A stretch of 64,000 bases of DNA from Piscirickettsiaceae bacterium (GTDB taxonomy: Bacteria > Pseudomonadota > Gammaproteobacteria > Nitrosococcales > Methylophagaceae). Positions 18,125-29,491 of the stretch are shown here, piece after piece. Below the pieces are notes generated by a model, which was not told the origin of the DNA, did no database searches, and saw nothing but the letters and a program-made list of their open reading frames with translations. The position numbers and the translations under genes are program-made. Position 1 is the first letter of the stretch, and each line of letters starts with the position of its first letter. Location: the NCBI GenBank assembly GCA_013215825.1, contig JABSQN010000005.1, positions 1 to 64,000 of the forward strand, in the 5' to 3' direction.

Positions 18125-19189
18125 GTGATTAGCCAGTTAACTATTTCAAATTTACGTAATATTACGGATATTTCGATTCAGCCTGAATCGGGAATTAATC
18201 TAATATTGGGTGATAATGGATCGGGTAAAACAAGCATATTAGAAGCCGTACATTTGTTAGGTTTAGGGCGTTCATTTAGAACGCGAAGCTTAAAAAATGC
18301 AGTTCAATTTAAGCAGCAACAATTTCAAGTTGTTGCTAAAACTGAAACGAACATCCCAGTTGGTTTACAATTCAACTTAAATACAGGCTTACAGATTAGG
18401 CTCAATAATGCGCCTTTAAAAAAGCTATCTGAACTAGCAACACAACTCCCAATGCAGATGATTCCTGCTAATTGTCACCAGTTCTTTGAGCAAGGTCCGC
18501 GTTATCGTCGTCAGCTTGTTGACTGGGGATTGTTTCACGTGGAACCGGAATTTAATTACCAATGGCAATCGTATAAAAAGATATTACAACAACGAAACTC
18601 AGCCATTCGGCAACGGAAAAAGAGTGATGAAATTCAGCTATGGGATACGCATTTGGCATCTTTTGGTGAGAAAATAACAGCTCATAGACAGCAACAGCTA
18701 TCACAACTGTTAACGAGTTTTGAGGTGATATTTACACGTATATGTCCGGAATATAGTGATGCCGAATTTTCAATAAGATATAAAAATGGCTGGGCAAAAG
18801 ACCGCAACCTTGCCGAGTCACTGCAACTCTCGCTAGAGCGAGATCAAAAATTAGGTTACACACGTTCTGGCAGTCATGCGGCAGACTGGTCATTCAGAAT
18901 TAATGATGTCGATCCTGCGGAACTTTTTTCTCGAGGACAACAAAAGCTTTTCGTTCTTGCCTTGTGCATGGCTCAAGCGAAGATAACCGAGCAAACACGA
19001 CATGAGAGAAGCTTATTATTACTCGATGATATTAGTTCAGAATTGGACATCAGGCATCAACAATTGGTGCTAAATGAACTTGCCTTATTACCTGTCCAAG
19101 CCTTTATAACCAGCACTGATTTGGCACTCAAAGAAGCCGAAACAAGCGTGTTCCACGTGAAACATGGTGCTATTTATAGCGGTCAATAA
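18125..19189 (+). CDS. recF: DNA replication and repair protein RecF
   Basis: A 354-residue SMC-like ATPase that loads RecA at gaps. The start ISQLTISNLRNITDI, Walker A GDNGSGKTSILEAVHLLG, signature LFSRGQQKLFVLAL and Walker B LLLLDDISSELD are all present. The start is GTG at 18125. It lies before gyrB as usual, but dnaA and dnaN, its normal upstream partners, are absent; rubredoxin reductase is there instead. Two parS-like sites lie inside the gene. Confidence 0.97.
   Translation: MISQLTISNLRNITDISIQPESGINLILGDNGSGKTSILEAVHLLGLGRSFRTRSLKNAVQFKQQQFQVVAKTETNIPVGLQFNLNTGLQIRLNNAPLKKLSELATQLPMQMIPANCHQFFEQGPRYRRQLVDWGLFHVEPEFNYQWQSYKKILQQRNSAIRQRKKSDEIQLWDTHLASFGEKITAHRQQQLSQLLTSFEVIFTRICPEYSDAEFSIRYKNGWAKDRNLAESLQLSLERDQKLGYTRSGSHAADWSFRINDVDPAELFSRGQQKLFVLALCMAQAKITEQTRHERSLLLLDDISSELDIRHQQLVLNELALLPVQAFITSTDLALKEAETSVFHVKHGAIYSGQ
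18531..18546. promoter_or_regulatory. parS-like ParB-binding site inside recF
   Basis: TGTTTCACGTGGAACC differs from the bacterial parS consensus TGTTTCACGTGAAACA at two of 16 positions. It lies within the recF coding sequence, so coding constraints explain it only if chance is assumed. A closer match lies 0.6 kb downstream. parS sites usually lie near the origin. Confidence 0.6.
19149..19164. promoter_or_regulatory. parS site near the end of recF
   Basis: TGTTCCACGTGAAACA matches parS TGTTTCACGTGAAACA at 15 of 16 positions, with the one difference at the commonly variable fifth base. It encodes residues near the RecF C-terminus. ParB spreads from such sites and loads SMC for chromosome segregation. 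No parA or parB gene is in the window. Confidence 0.75.
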
Positions 19190-19274
19190 TAGCTCCCTAT
19201 GCAGGGGTAAAGAGTTGCTGTTAAATGTGCTAAAATGGGCTATTAGAAAGTATTTCTGCTTTTATTATGGATAA

Positions 19275-21698
<2,424 letters not shown>

Positions 21699-21802
21699 AC
21701 TAGAGAGATATGTCCACGAGTCGTCTTTTTTGCCTTGTTATGAACAAAGAATACTTATCGTGCAAAATCTCTCAATTGATTCGGGAATTATTCCTAATTC
21801 AC

Positions 21803-21836
21803 AAAGGTCATAATGTTCATTATTATGGCCTTTGTT
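21803..21836 (+). terminator. Hairpin after gyrB, likely terminator
   Basis: AAAGGTCATAAT at 21803-21814 pairs with ATTATGGCCTTT at 21822-21833, twelve pairs with one G-T. The following T-run is short, so termination may be weak or Rho-assisted. Confidence 0.6.
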
Positions 21837-21865
21837 GCTATTGCATGAGCTAAAAAGAGAATAAT

Positions 21866-22423
21866 ATGACAAATACCGCACCACGATATGATCGCGTACA
21901 AATAATTTTACACTGGCTGATTGCCCCGATTATTTTAGCCATGATTATTTTAGGTCTGTTTATGGTCGAGTTACCAAAACAGTCTGAATTACCAGCAGGT
22001 GAGGAAAGTGTTCGTGCTTTTTACTTCTTATTGCACAAGTCAATGGGGATCTCGGTTGCATTTCTTATCATATTGCGTGTGTTCTGGCGTTTAACGCATA
22101 AAGCACCGGCATTGCCAGATACGATCGGAAAGTGGCAGCAGAAAGCTGCTGGGGCTGTTCATGGGCTTTTTTATCTATTGATGGTGGCAATGCCGCTATC
22201 AGGCTTCATGCAATCAATATATAGCAAATATAGCACCAAGTTCTGGGGAATAAAACTGCCCCGCTTAGCGGAAGCCGATCAAGGAATGCGAGAGTTTTAT
22301 AGTCAAGTACATGAATATTTAGCCTTTGCACTGATTGTACTGATTGTTATCCATCTTGTAGCGGTGGTTAAGCACAAACTAGCAGGCTCAGCGATTTCGG
22401 ATAGAATGTCGTTAAAAAGATAA
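21866..22423 (+). CDS. Cytochrome b561-family protein
   Basis: A 185-residue inner-membrane protein with four hydrophobic helices. RVQIILHWLIAPIILAMIIL and LLHKSMGISVAFLIILRVFWR carry haem-ligand histidines, and VHGLFYLLMVAMPLSG and QVHEYLAFALIVLIVIHLVA the others. Bacterial members act as quinol/superoxide oxidoreductases (CybB) or deliver electrons to periplasmic proteins. The substrate is unknown here. Confidence 0.9.
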   Translation: MTNTAPRYDRVQIILHWLIAPIILAMIILGLFMVELPKQSELPAGEESVRAFYFLLHKSMGISVAFLIILRVFWRLTHKAPALPDTIGKWQQKAAGAVHGLFYLLMVAMPLSGFMQSIYSKYSTKFWGIKLPRLAEADQGMREFYSQVHEYLAFALIVLIVIHLVAVVKHKLAGSAISDRMSLKR

Positions 22424-22443
22424 AGGTATAGAAGACTGGAAAT

Positions 22444-22470
22444 AAAAAAAGGCCCTAACGGGCCTTTTTT
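22444..22470 (+). terminator. Rho-independent terminator after cytochrome b561
   Basis: GGCCCTAACGGGCC with a TAAC loop is flanked by seven A and six T, so it can act in both directions. The 230 bp between here and the peroxiredoxin start hold no gene and are likely its promoter region. Confidence 0.9.
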
Positions 22471-22704
22471 GATCTTGAGCTTAGCTTATGTAATTAATGA
22501 GCATAAAATTATGCTTAAGTAGTTACAGTATCCGTCCTATTATTTAGACTTTAATAACAAGTAATCGATTTTGCCACTTAATTAGATTCAAATAAGTTGT
22601 TTTACCAAAGTAATGGTTGGTGGGATACTTGTAGCCAATCAAGTAACACTTTAAAGGTAGCGTTACTCGAGATAACTTTATTGATACTATTTAAGGAAAT
22701 AATA

Positions 22705-23223
22705 ATGAAAACAACGGTACCAGAAATTACATTTAAAACACGTGTTCGTGATGCAAGCCTAGGTGGTGATAATCCTTTCCGTTGGCAGGATGTTACTTCT
22801 ACTGACATCTTCAAAGGTAAGAATATTGTTATTCTTGCATTGCCTGGTGCATTCACACCAACATGTTCAAGTACACACCTTCCTGGTTTTGAAGCGAAGT
22901 ATGATGAATTGAAAGCCAAAGGCGTCGATGAAGTTTATTGCTTAAGTGTTAATGATGCATTCACGATGTTCCAGTGGTCTAAGAGTCTAGGTATTGAGAA
23001 AGTAAAAATGTTACCGGATGGTAATGCTGATTTTACTCGTTTAATGGGTATGTTAGTCAAAAAAGAGAATTTAGGATTTGGTGAGCGTACTTGGCGCTAT
23101 TCAATGCATGTTGTTGATGGTGAAATCAAACAGCTATTTTCTGAACCGGGTTTAATGGATAACTGTCCTGATGATCCGTTTACATGTAGTGATGTTGATA
23201 CGATGCTGAATTACTTAGCATAA
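22705..23223 (+). CDS. Peroxiredoxin (Prx5/AhpC-TSA redoxin type)
   Basis: A 172-residue thiol peroxidase. ALPGAFTPTCSSTHLPGFE contains the peroxidatic Cys in the PxxxTxxC motif, typical of the Prx5 group that often uses glutathione and glutaredoxin. The frame opens earlier at 22597, but the ATG at 22705 has AAGGAAA before it and gives the normal start. The neighbouring glutathione reductase could keep its reductant supplied. It likely works with the oxidative-stress genes upstream. Confidence 0.93.
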   Translation: MKTTVPEITFKTRVRDASLGGDNPFRWQDVTSTDIFKGKNIVILALPGAFTPTCSSTHLPGFEAKYDELKAKGVDEVYCLSVNDAFTMFQWSKSLGIEKVKMLPDGNADFTRLMGMLVKKENLGFGERTWRYSMHVVDGEIKQLFSEPGLMDNCPDDPFTCSDVDTMLNYLA

Positions 23224-23307
23224 TCAAGCTATAAGGCAATATTTAGAAAGGCATTAGACGATTTAGTTTGATGCCTTTTTATTATGATAAACCGTAAGGT
23301 GAGTGTT

Positions 23308-24663
23308 ATGAATTACGATTATGATCTTTTTGTTATTGGTGCTGGTTCAGGTGGTGTACGTGCTAGTCGCATGTCGTCCTCTTTTGGAGCGAGAGTAGCG
23401 ATATGTGAAGACCGATATATGGGAGGAACATGCGTGAATGTTGGCTGTGTTCCCAAAAAACTGTATGTCTACGCTTCTGAATACTCGAACCATTTTAACG
23501 AAGCCAAAGGTTTCGGCTGGCAATCAAAGTCTGTGAGTTTTGATTGGGCAACATTGCGTGATAATAAAACAGCAGAAATTAGCCGATTAAATACTATTTA
23601 TGATGGTATTTTAGAGAATGCTAACGTTGATGTGATAAATGGTCGCGGTAAAATTATTGATCCACATACCGTTGAAGTAAATGGTAAGCAATATACTGCA
23701 GAACGCATTTTGATTGCGGTAGGAGGCTGGCCTTTTGTACCTGATATTTTGGGTAAAGAGCATGTAATTAGTTCAAATGAAGTGTTTGATCTAGAGGTGT
23801 TTCCTAAACGTATGGTGGTGGTTGGTGGCGGTTATATTGCTGTTGAATTTGCTGGAATCTTTAATGGTTTAGGTTCGCAAGTAACGCAGCTTTATCGTGG
23901 CGATTTGTTTTTACGAGGTTTTGATAATGAAGTTCGTGATTTCGCTGCACAGGAAATTGCGAAGAAAGGCGTCGATTTACGATTTAATACGGATGTTACA
24001 TCAATTGAAAAACAAGCAGATGGTTCTTTAAAAGTAATGTTAAATGATGGTACAAACATTGTTGCTGATGCCGTTTTGTATGCCACTGGACGTAAACCAC
24101 AATTAGATAATCTCGGCTTAGAAAATGTAAATATTAGTTTAACAAAGCGTGGATATATTAATGTTAATGAACAGTTTCAAACCAGTGAAAGCAGCATTTA
24201 TGCCTTAGGAGATGTCACTGGAGGAATGGAGTTAACACCTGTCGCATTAGAAGAAGGAATGACCTTGGCGCGAGCGCTTTATAATAATTCATCGTGGAAG
24301 ATTGACTACAGTAATATTGCAACAACGGTGTTTTGCCAGCCAAATATCGGTACGGTCGGTATGACAGAAGAGCAAGCTAGGGCCGACTATCCTAATGTTG
24401 TGAAATATCGTTCTAGTTTTAAAGCAATGAAACATAGCATCAGTGGCTCGCAAGAGCGAACAATGATGAAGCTATTAGTCGATGGTGACACGGATAAGGT
24501 TTTGGGTGTGCACATGGTGGGTGCTGACGCAGGAGAGATTATGCAAGGTATTGCTATTGCCATTAAAGCGGGAGCAAGCAAGGCAGATTTTGATGCGACA
24601 ATTGGTATTCACCCAACTGCAGCTGAAGAGTTTGTCACTATGCGAACGCCTGCCACAGATTAA
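23308..24663 (+). CDS. gor: Glutathione-disulfide reductase
   Basis: A 451-residue flavoprotein disulfide reductase. LFVIGAGSGGVRASRMSSSF binds FAD, GGTCVNVGCVPKKLYVY holds the redox Cys pair, VVVGGGYIAVEFAGIFNG the NADP site, and GIHPTAAEEFVTMR the catalytic His-Glu. The longer frame from 23284 adds eight residues not seen in the family; the ATG at 23308 has AAGGTGAG upstream. It recycles glutathione, which fits the adjacent peroxiredoxin. Confidence 0.95.
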   Translation: MNYDYDLFVIGAGSGGVRASRMSSSFGARVAICEDRYMGGTCVNVGCVPKKLYVYASEYSNHFNEAKGFGWQSKSVSFDWATLRDNKTAEISRLNTIYDGILENANVDVINGRGKIIDPHTVEVNGKQYTAERILIAVGGWPFVPDILGKEHVISSNEVFDLEVFPKRMVVVGGGYIAVEFAGIFNGLGSQVTQLYRGDLFLRGFDNEVRDFAAQEIAKKGVDLRFNTDVTSIEKQADGSLKVMLNDGTNIVADAVLYATGRKPQLDNLGLENVNISLTKRGYINVNEQFQTSESSIYALGDVTGGMELTPVALEEGMTLARALYNNSSWKIDYSNIATTVFCQPNIGTVGMTEEQARADYPNVVKYRSSFKAMKHSISGSQERTMMKLLVDGDTDKVLGVHMVGADAGEIMQGIAIAIKAGASKADFDATIGIHPTAAEEFVTMRTPATD

Positions 24664-24693
24664 TAGAGACTTTTTCGTGATATGTATTTTTTA

Positions 24694-24730
24694 AAAAGCC
24701 CCGCTATCCAAATAGGATAGCGGGGCTTTT
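24694..24730. terminator. Bidirectional terminator between gor and ndh
   Basis: AAAAGCCCCGCTATCC pairs perfectly with GGATAGCGGGGCTTTT, sixteen pairs with a five-base loop. A and T runs on the two sides let it serve both convergent genes. Confidence 0.93.
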
Positions 24731-24750
24731 CATCTTATATGAAACTCAGA

Positions 24751-26064
24751 TTAATGAAGCTTAATTTTAGGATGAACACTGCGTCTGAATAGGTGAGATA
24801 AAGACAACATAGCCACTCGGAAGAAGCCAAATAAAGAGACTTGATGCATTTTATACAGTGATAAATACATCATTCTTGCTAAGAAGCCTTCAACTTTCAA
24901 ACTGCCTTTACTTAAGCCGCCCATCATATTGCCGACTGTGCTATATCTACCTAGTGACACTAATGAGCCGTAGTCATGATAATAGTATTCAGGCGGTTCT
25001 TTGTCAGCCATGCGGTATTTAATCGATTTATAAACCAGTGATGCCATTTGATGCGCCGCTTGTGCGCGAGGCGGTACGTTTTGATCTTGCCCTATCCATT
25101 TGCAAGCACAGCAATCGCCGATGGCATAAATATCGTCATCTAAAGTTGTTTGCAGTGTTTGCTTAACGACTAATTGGTTGATCCAATTGGTTTCAAGGCC
25201 AGCAATATCTTTAAGAAAATCAGGTGCTTTAATGCCTGCCGCCCATACTTTAATTGCCGCAGGAATAACTTTGCCACTTTCAGTTTTAATGGCATCGGCA
25301 GTTACTTCAACTACGCGTTCATTGGTTAATATTTCTACACCAAGTTTCGCCAATTCACGCTCTGTTGCTGCAGACAAGTTCTCTGGCAGCCCCGGTAAAA
25401 CACGGTTGCTGGCTTCAATAATGCTAATTTTTACATCTGTAGGTTTTACTTCATCTAAACCGTAAGCAGTTAGAAGGTGTGACACTTCATGTAATTGAGC
25501 GCTTAGCTCAACGCCTGTTGCCCCTGCGCCCACAATAGCGATATCTAATTGACTCTCTTTGACTGGTGCGCCTTGTGTGTGTGCGCGAAGATAGGTTTCT
25601 AGCAGTTGGGCTTGGAAGCTTTCTGCTTGTGATGTTGTATCCAGAAATAAACAATGTTCTTCAACGCCTTTAATGCCAAAATCATGGCTAACACTACCAA
25701 CGGCAATGACTAAGTAATCGTAGTCAAATGTGCGCGGAGGAATGATTTCAACACCACGTTCATTGTGGGTTGCAGCAACGTTGATTGTTTTATTCTTACG
25801 ATCAAGCCCGTCCATTTTTCCCAATCGGAAACGGAAGCCACTACACATTGCTTGGCTTAAATATTCAATTTCATCTTCGTGAGAATCGAGTGTGCCAGCG
25901 GCAACTTCATGAAGTAAGGGCTTCCAAATATGCGTATGCGTGCTATCTACCAGCGTGATTTCAGCTTTACCCTTTTTGCCGAGTTTACGACCCAATGTAG
26001 TCACAAGTTCAAGTCCCCCGGCTCCACCACCGACGACGACTATTTTGGGAATTGGATTGGTCAT
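24751..26064 (-). CDS. ndh: Type II NADH:quinone oxidoreductase (NDH-2)
   Basis: A 437-residue FAD enzyme that passes electrons from NADH to quinone without pumping protons. VVVGGGAGGLELVTTLGRKL is the FAD fold, IAIVGAGATGVELSAQLHEV the NADH fold, IYAIGDCCACKW the second FAD motif, and PPRAQAAHQMA lies in the quinone region. The C-terminal basic amphipathic stretch (about 380-430) would bind the membrane. Confidence 0.94.
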   Translation of the reverse strand: MTNPIPKIVVVGGGAGGLELVTTLGRKLGKKGKAEITLVDSTHTHIWKPLLHEVAAGTLDSHEDEIEYLSQAMCSGFRFRLGKMDGLDRKNKTINVAATHNERGVEIIPPRTFDYDYLVIAVGSVSHDFGIKGVEEHCLFLDTTSQAESFQAQLLETYLRAHTQGAPVKESQLDIAIVGAGATGVELSAQLHEVSHLLTAYGLDEVKPTDVKISIIEASNRVLPGLPENLSAATERELAKLGVEILTNERVVEVTADAIKTESGKVIPAAIKVWAAGIKAPDFLKDIAGLETNWINQLVVKQTLQTTLDDDIYAIGDCCACKWIGQDQNVPPRAQAAHQMASLVYKSIKYRMADKEPPEYYYHDYGSLVSLGRYSTVGNMMGGLSKGSLKVEGFLARMMYLSLYKMHQVSLFGFFRVAMLSLSHLFRRSVHPKIKLH

Positions 26065-26202
26065 TGTGTTCGACTCCAGAAAGCGATAAATTTATCCCCC
26101 TAATTCTAACGTATTAAATAGGGGAATAACTATCTTATTTTTTACACTGACCGTAGAGTCTGGCAAAATTACCTAATTAGTTTATATTTTAAGGAGTCTG
26201 CC

Positions 26203-26751
26203 ATGCAGTCACGTCCAGAAAAACCACGTTTAGCATGGGCTGTCACTGGCTCAGGTCATTACTTAGAAGAGTGTTTAGATATTATCCGAGATTTAGACGA
26301 TGTTGACTTGTTTTATAGTCGCGCCGGAGAAGAGGTGATTCGGATGTATGGGCATGAACCTAAAGCCGTTAATGGTAGTGGTCGTGTTTATCATGACCGT
26401 GCCGCCAGTGCACCACCTGTCGGCCTGTTTTATCGCGGTGATTATCATACCTTAGTCGTTGCGCCAGCTACGTCGAATACCGTGGCGAAAATGGTATTAG
26501 GCTTGTCAGACACCCTGGTGACCAATGTCTACGCACAAGCGGGCAAGTGTCGTATTCCAAGCATTATTCTTGCCTGTGATACCGAGCCTGAAATGGAGAC
26601 CCCCGCTCCCGATCGTCTGGTCAAAGTTTGGCCAAGAGAAGTTGATTTGGCGCACACACATAAATTACGTTCTTTTGAAGCCACCACGGTTGTGGAAACC
26701 CCAGAGAAGCTTTTAACCGCGATACGACTAAGATTGGATGAAATCAATTAA
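26203..26751 (+). CDS. FMN flavoprotein, dihydromethanopterin reductase (DmrB)-like
   Basis: A 182-residue flavoprotein of the family that includes archaeal AfpA and DmrB. LAWAVTGSGHYLEECLDII begins the flavin fold, and VVAPATSNTVAKMVLGLSDTL is the characteristic flavin-binding stretch. DmrB reduces dihydromethanopterin to tetrahydromethanopterin. Members occur in C1-oxidation gene groups of methylotrophic bacteria. RBS AAGGAG precedes the ATG. It ends three bases before the next gene. The reaction is inferred from family and context. Confidence 0.8.
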   Translation: MQSRPEKPRLAWAVTGSGHYLEECLDIIRDLDDVDLFYSRAGEEVIRMYGHEPKAVNGSGRVYHDRAASAPPVGLFYRGDYHTLVVAPATSNTVAKMVLGLSDTLVTNVYAQAGKCRIPSIILACDTEPEMETPAPDRLVKVWPREVDLAHTHKLRSFEATTVVETPEKLLTAIRLRLDEIN

Positions 26752-26754
26752 CCG

Positions 26755-28164
26755 ATGGCTGATAAAGTCCTTTTCCTAACTGGAAAACTTGCCGAAGTGA
26801 GCTTGCGTCGCGTGTTGGCAGATATGGCACCTTTAGATTTTGAACATCGCGTTCATCAAATAGGTGTATCTGTTGCTGCGCTAATGACGGACAAAATGAT
26901 TGCTCGTCGCCTCACTGCCGAGATTATTCAAGATAGTACTCAAATTATTGTGCCAGGACGCTGCCGAGGTGATTTAGAGGCATTAAGTGCACAGTTAGGA
27001 GTTGACGTAGTGCGAGGTCCTGAAGAAGTCAAAGATCTGCCTCTATTCTTTGGTCGAGAACGAAAACAACCTGATTTAAGCCGTTATGATGTCAACATCT
27101 TTGCCGAAATTGTTGATGCACCGGAACGAAGTGTTGAAAGTATCGTTGAACGTGCGCGGTATTATGGTGATTGTGGGGCGAACGTGATCGATATTGGTTG
27201 CTTGCCCGAAGAAAAATTTCCCCATTTAGAAGAAGCCATCATCGCTTTGCATGAGGAGGGTTTTAAAGTGAGCGTCGATTCCGTAGAGCTAGATGATTTA
27301 CGGCGTGCAGGCAATGCTGGGGCTGATTATCTATTGAGTTTGACTGAAAAAAACTACCATCTAGCTGAAGAGGTCGATGCTATACCGATTTTAGTGCCTG
27401 CCGAGATGGGATCGCTCGCTTCATTAGAACGTGCAATGGAGTTGATGGATAAAATTAATAAACCTTGGATTGCTGATCCGATCCTTGACCCTATTCATTT
27501 TGGATTAACCAATTCTATCGTACGTTATCATGAATTACGTCGTAAATATCCAGATGCACCCATTATGATGGGCGTGGGGAATTTAACAGAATTAACCGAT
27601 GCCGATACCAGTGGCATTAATGCCTTATTGTTTGGGATTATCTCAGAACTTAACATCACCAACGTGCTAGCAACCGAAGTGAGTCCTCACGCACGTCGAG
27701 CGATTAAAGAAGCCGACATCGCTAGAAGAATGATGTTTTCCGCGCGTGAAGAGAGTAGTTTGCCGCGTGATTTTACTAGCGATTTACTCGTTGCACATGA
27801 GCGCCGACCTTTTCCAGATACTGCACAAGATATTGCCGAATTAGCCAGTAAAATTAAAGATCCTAATTATCGGATCAAAATTGCAGAACAAGGTATTTAT
27901 ATGTTCAACCGAGATGGTTTAATGCAAGACACCGATCCTTTTGCATTTTATCCACAATTGAATTTGAAAGAAGATACCGGTCATGCCTTTTATCTCGGCG
28001 CTGAACTGGCACGAGCCCAAATAGCATGGCAACTGGGCAAGCGTTATACCCAAGATGAAGAATTACAGTGGGGCTGTGCGATAGCTAAAGTAGAACAAGA
28101 CCTAAGCAAACAAAAAACGGAAGGTTCAACCATGACAACAGGGAAAAAATGTGGCACAGCTTGA
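26755..28164 (+). CDS. DUF6513/dihydropteroate synthase-like protein of the methanopterin pathway
   Basis: A 469-residue protein with a TIM-barrel, pterin-binding-like centre: YYGDCGANVIDIGCLPEEKF and VSVDSVELDDLRRAGNAGAD resemble dihydropteroate synthase, but the N-terminal 150 residues and the C-terminal domain (about 350-450) are specific to this family. It is found with tetrahydromethanopterin genes in methylotrophs and in archaea, and likely acts in synthesis of the cofactor. The start ATG at 26755 follows the previous stop by three bases. Confidence 0.8.
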   Translation: MADKVLFLTGKLAEVSLRRVLADMAPLDFEHRVHQIGVSVAALMTDKMIARRLTAEIIQDSTQIIVPGRCRGDLEALSAQLGVDVVRGPEEVKDLPLFFGRERKQPDLSRYDVNIFAEIVDAPERSVESIVERARYYGDCGANVIDIGCLPEEKFPHLEEAIIALHEEGFKVSVDSVELDDLRRAGNAGADYLLSLTEKNYHLAEEVDAIPILVPAEMGSLASLERAMELMDKINKPWIADPILDPIHFGLTNSIVRYHELRRKYPDAPIMMGVGNLTELTDADTSGINALLFGIISELNITNVLATEVSPHARRAIKEADIARRMMFSAREESSLPRDFTSDLLVAHERRPFPDTAQDIAELASKIKDPNYRIKIAEQGIYMFNRDGLMQDTDPFAFYPQLNLKEDTGHAFYLGAELARAQIAWQLGKRYTQDEELQWGCAIAKVEQDLSKQKTEGSTMTTGKKCGTA

Positions 28165-28729
28165 AGCAAAAATTCATGAAGTTATTGTGACAACCTTAAA
28201 TGAGGATGGAAAAGCGCATTCTGCCCCAATGGGAATATCCGAAGTGAATGGTTACTTCTTAATTAAACCTTTTAAGCCCTCGGCGACATATAATAATTTA
28301 AAGCGACATCGCCAATGCACCATTAACTACACCGATGATGTTCGAGTGTTTGCCGGATCATTAACCGGGCGACGAGATTGGCCCACCCTAGCCTGTCAGA
28401 AAATTACAGGTGCTTATTTAAGTCAAGCGTTAGCACATAGCGAACTAGAGATCGTTGATTTTGATGATGATGATCCAAGAGCATGTTTTAAAGCTAAAGT
28501 GGTGTATGAGGTTACTCATGCGCCTTTTCGTGGTTTCAATCGTGCTCAGAGTGCCGTCATTGATGCGGCAATCTTAGTCAGTCGATTAACTATGTTGCCT
28601 GCCGAAAAAGTACAGCAAGAAGTCGCCTATTTAACCATTGCTATTGAAAAAACAGCAGGTACCCGAGAGTTAGAAGCGTGGGGCTGGCTGATCGATAAGA
28701 TTAAAGACGCTGGGATAGACTTGAAATGA
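28151..28729 (+). CDS. DUF447 family flavin-binding-like protein
   Basis: A 192-residue protein with a split-barrel fold of the flavin reductase type: IHEVIVTTLNEDGKAHSAPMG, then INYTDDVRVFAGSLTGRRDW. DUF447 proteins occur in archaea and in methylotrophic bacteria beside methanopterin/methanofuran genes; the reaction is unknown. It starts with GTG at 28151, overlapping the previous gene by 14 bases, and its stop overlaps the next start by four. Confidence 0.8.
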   Translation: MAQLEAKIHEVIVTTLNEDGKAHSAPMGISEVNGYFLIKPFKPSATYNNLKRHRQCTINYTDDVRVFAGSLTGRRDWPTLACQKITGAYLSQALAHSELEIVDFDDDDPRACFKAKVVYEVTHAPFRGFNRAQSAVIDAAILVSRLTMLPAEKVQQEVAYLTIAIEKTAGTRELEAWGWLIDKIKDAGIDLK

Positions 28730-29403
28730 GTAAATGGTTAGCCAGCGTACAATCGTTAGAAGAAGCACAGATTTTATTACCCATATTACCTGATATTTTG
28801 GATATGAAAGATCCATCAAAAGGCGCATTAGGAGCTTTATCTGTCGAGACAGTAACTGAGATCGTGGCATTGATTAATAATCGTTGCCAAACCAGTGCCA
28901 CCATTGGCGATCTACCGATGCAAGCCGATATGATTGCTGAGGCCATGACTAATATGGCTAGATCTGGTGTGGATTATGTCAAAATTGGTTTATTCCCTGA
29001 TAGCAACTTAAATTCCTGTATTAAAGATCTAGAAAAAACCGTTAAAACACTTAACGCTCCGGTGATTGCGGTGCTATTTGCTGATAAAAGTATTGATCTT
29101 GAAATTATCTCATTATTAAAAGACAGCGGATTTGAAGGCGTAATGATCGATACAGCAATTAAAAATGGTCAAAGCCTACTTGAGCATTGGCCCCTGCAAC
29201 AGTTAACAACATTTGTAAGTATCGTGCGGCAGAAAAACATGCTTTGCGGCCTAGCAGGATCATTAAAAATAGAAGATATTAAATCGTTACAGCCTCTAGA
29301 AGCGGACTATTTAGGCTTTCGTAGTGCATTATGTCAGCAACAGCAGCGTACGCAAAGCTTGCAATTGGCACTGGCCGAGCAAGTTCAGCAGGCAATATCT
29401 TAA
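28726..29403 (+). CDS. (5-formylfuran-3-yl)methyl phosphate synthase, MfnB-like
   Basis: A 225-residue TIM-barrel protein (formerly DUF556). DILDMKDPSKGALGAL contains the active-site Lys of MfnB, which condenses two glyceraldehyde-3-phosphates to the furan precursor of methanofuran. VDYVKIGLFPDSN and LCGLAGSLKIEDIKSLQPLE hold further active-site and phosphate residues. In methylotrophs the product would feed methylofuran used by the formyltransferase/hydrolase complex. It ends the four-gene operon. Confidence 0.85.
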   Translation: MSKWLASVQSLEEAQILLPILPDILDMKDPSKGALGALSVETVTEIVALINNRCQTSATIGDLPMQADMIAEAMTNMARSGVDYVKIGLFPDSNLNSCIKDLEKTVKTLNAPVIAVLFADKSIDLEIISLLKDSGFEGVMIDTAIKNGQSLLEHWPLQQLTTFVSIVRQKNMLCGLAGSLKIEDIKSLQPLEADYLGFRSALCQQQQRTQSLQLALAEQVQQAIS

Positions 29404-29449
29404 TTGTATTAACTCTTTTTAGTCGAATCACATCATTTTAAAAAGTGAC

Positions 29450-29480
29450 TTACACAGAGGAAAAAATCTCCTCTGTGTAA
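29450..29480. terminator. Hairpin between the cofactor cluster and metE
   Basis: TTACACAGAGG pairs with CCTCTGTGTAA, eleven pairs with a nine-base loop, between two convergent genes. On the minus strand it is followed after six bases by a T-run, so it serves metE best. Confidence 0.75.
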
Positions 29481-29491
29481 ACATATTAAAT

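Noticed and set aside
26755-28164. Reading this gene as the folate enzyme dihydropteroate synthase (FolP)
   Set aside because: It is much longer, lacks the normal FolP N-terminus and sits with methanopterin-type genes; only the central barrel resembles FolP.
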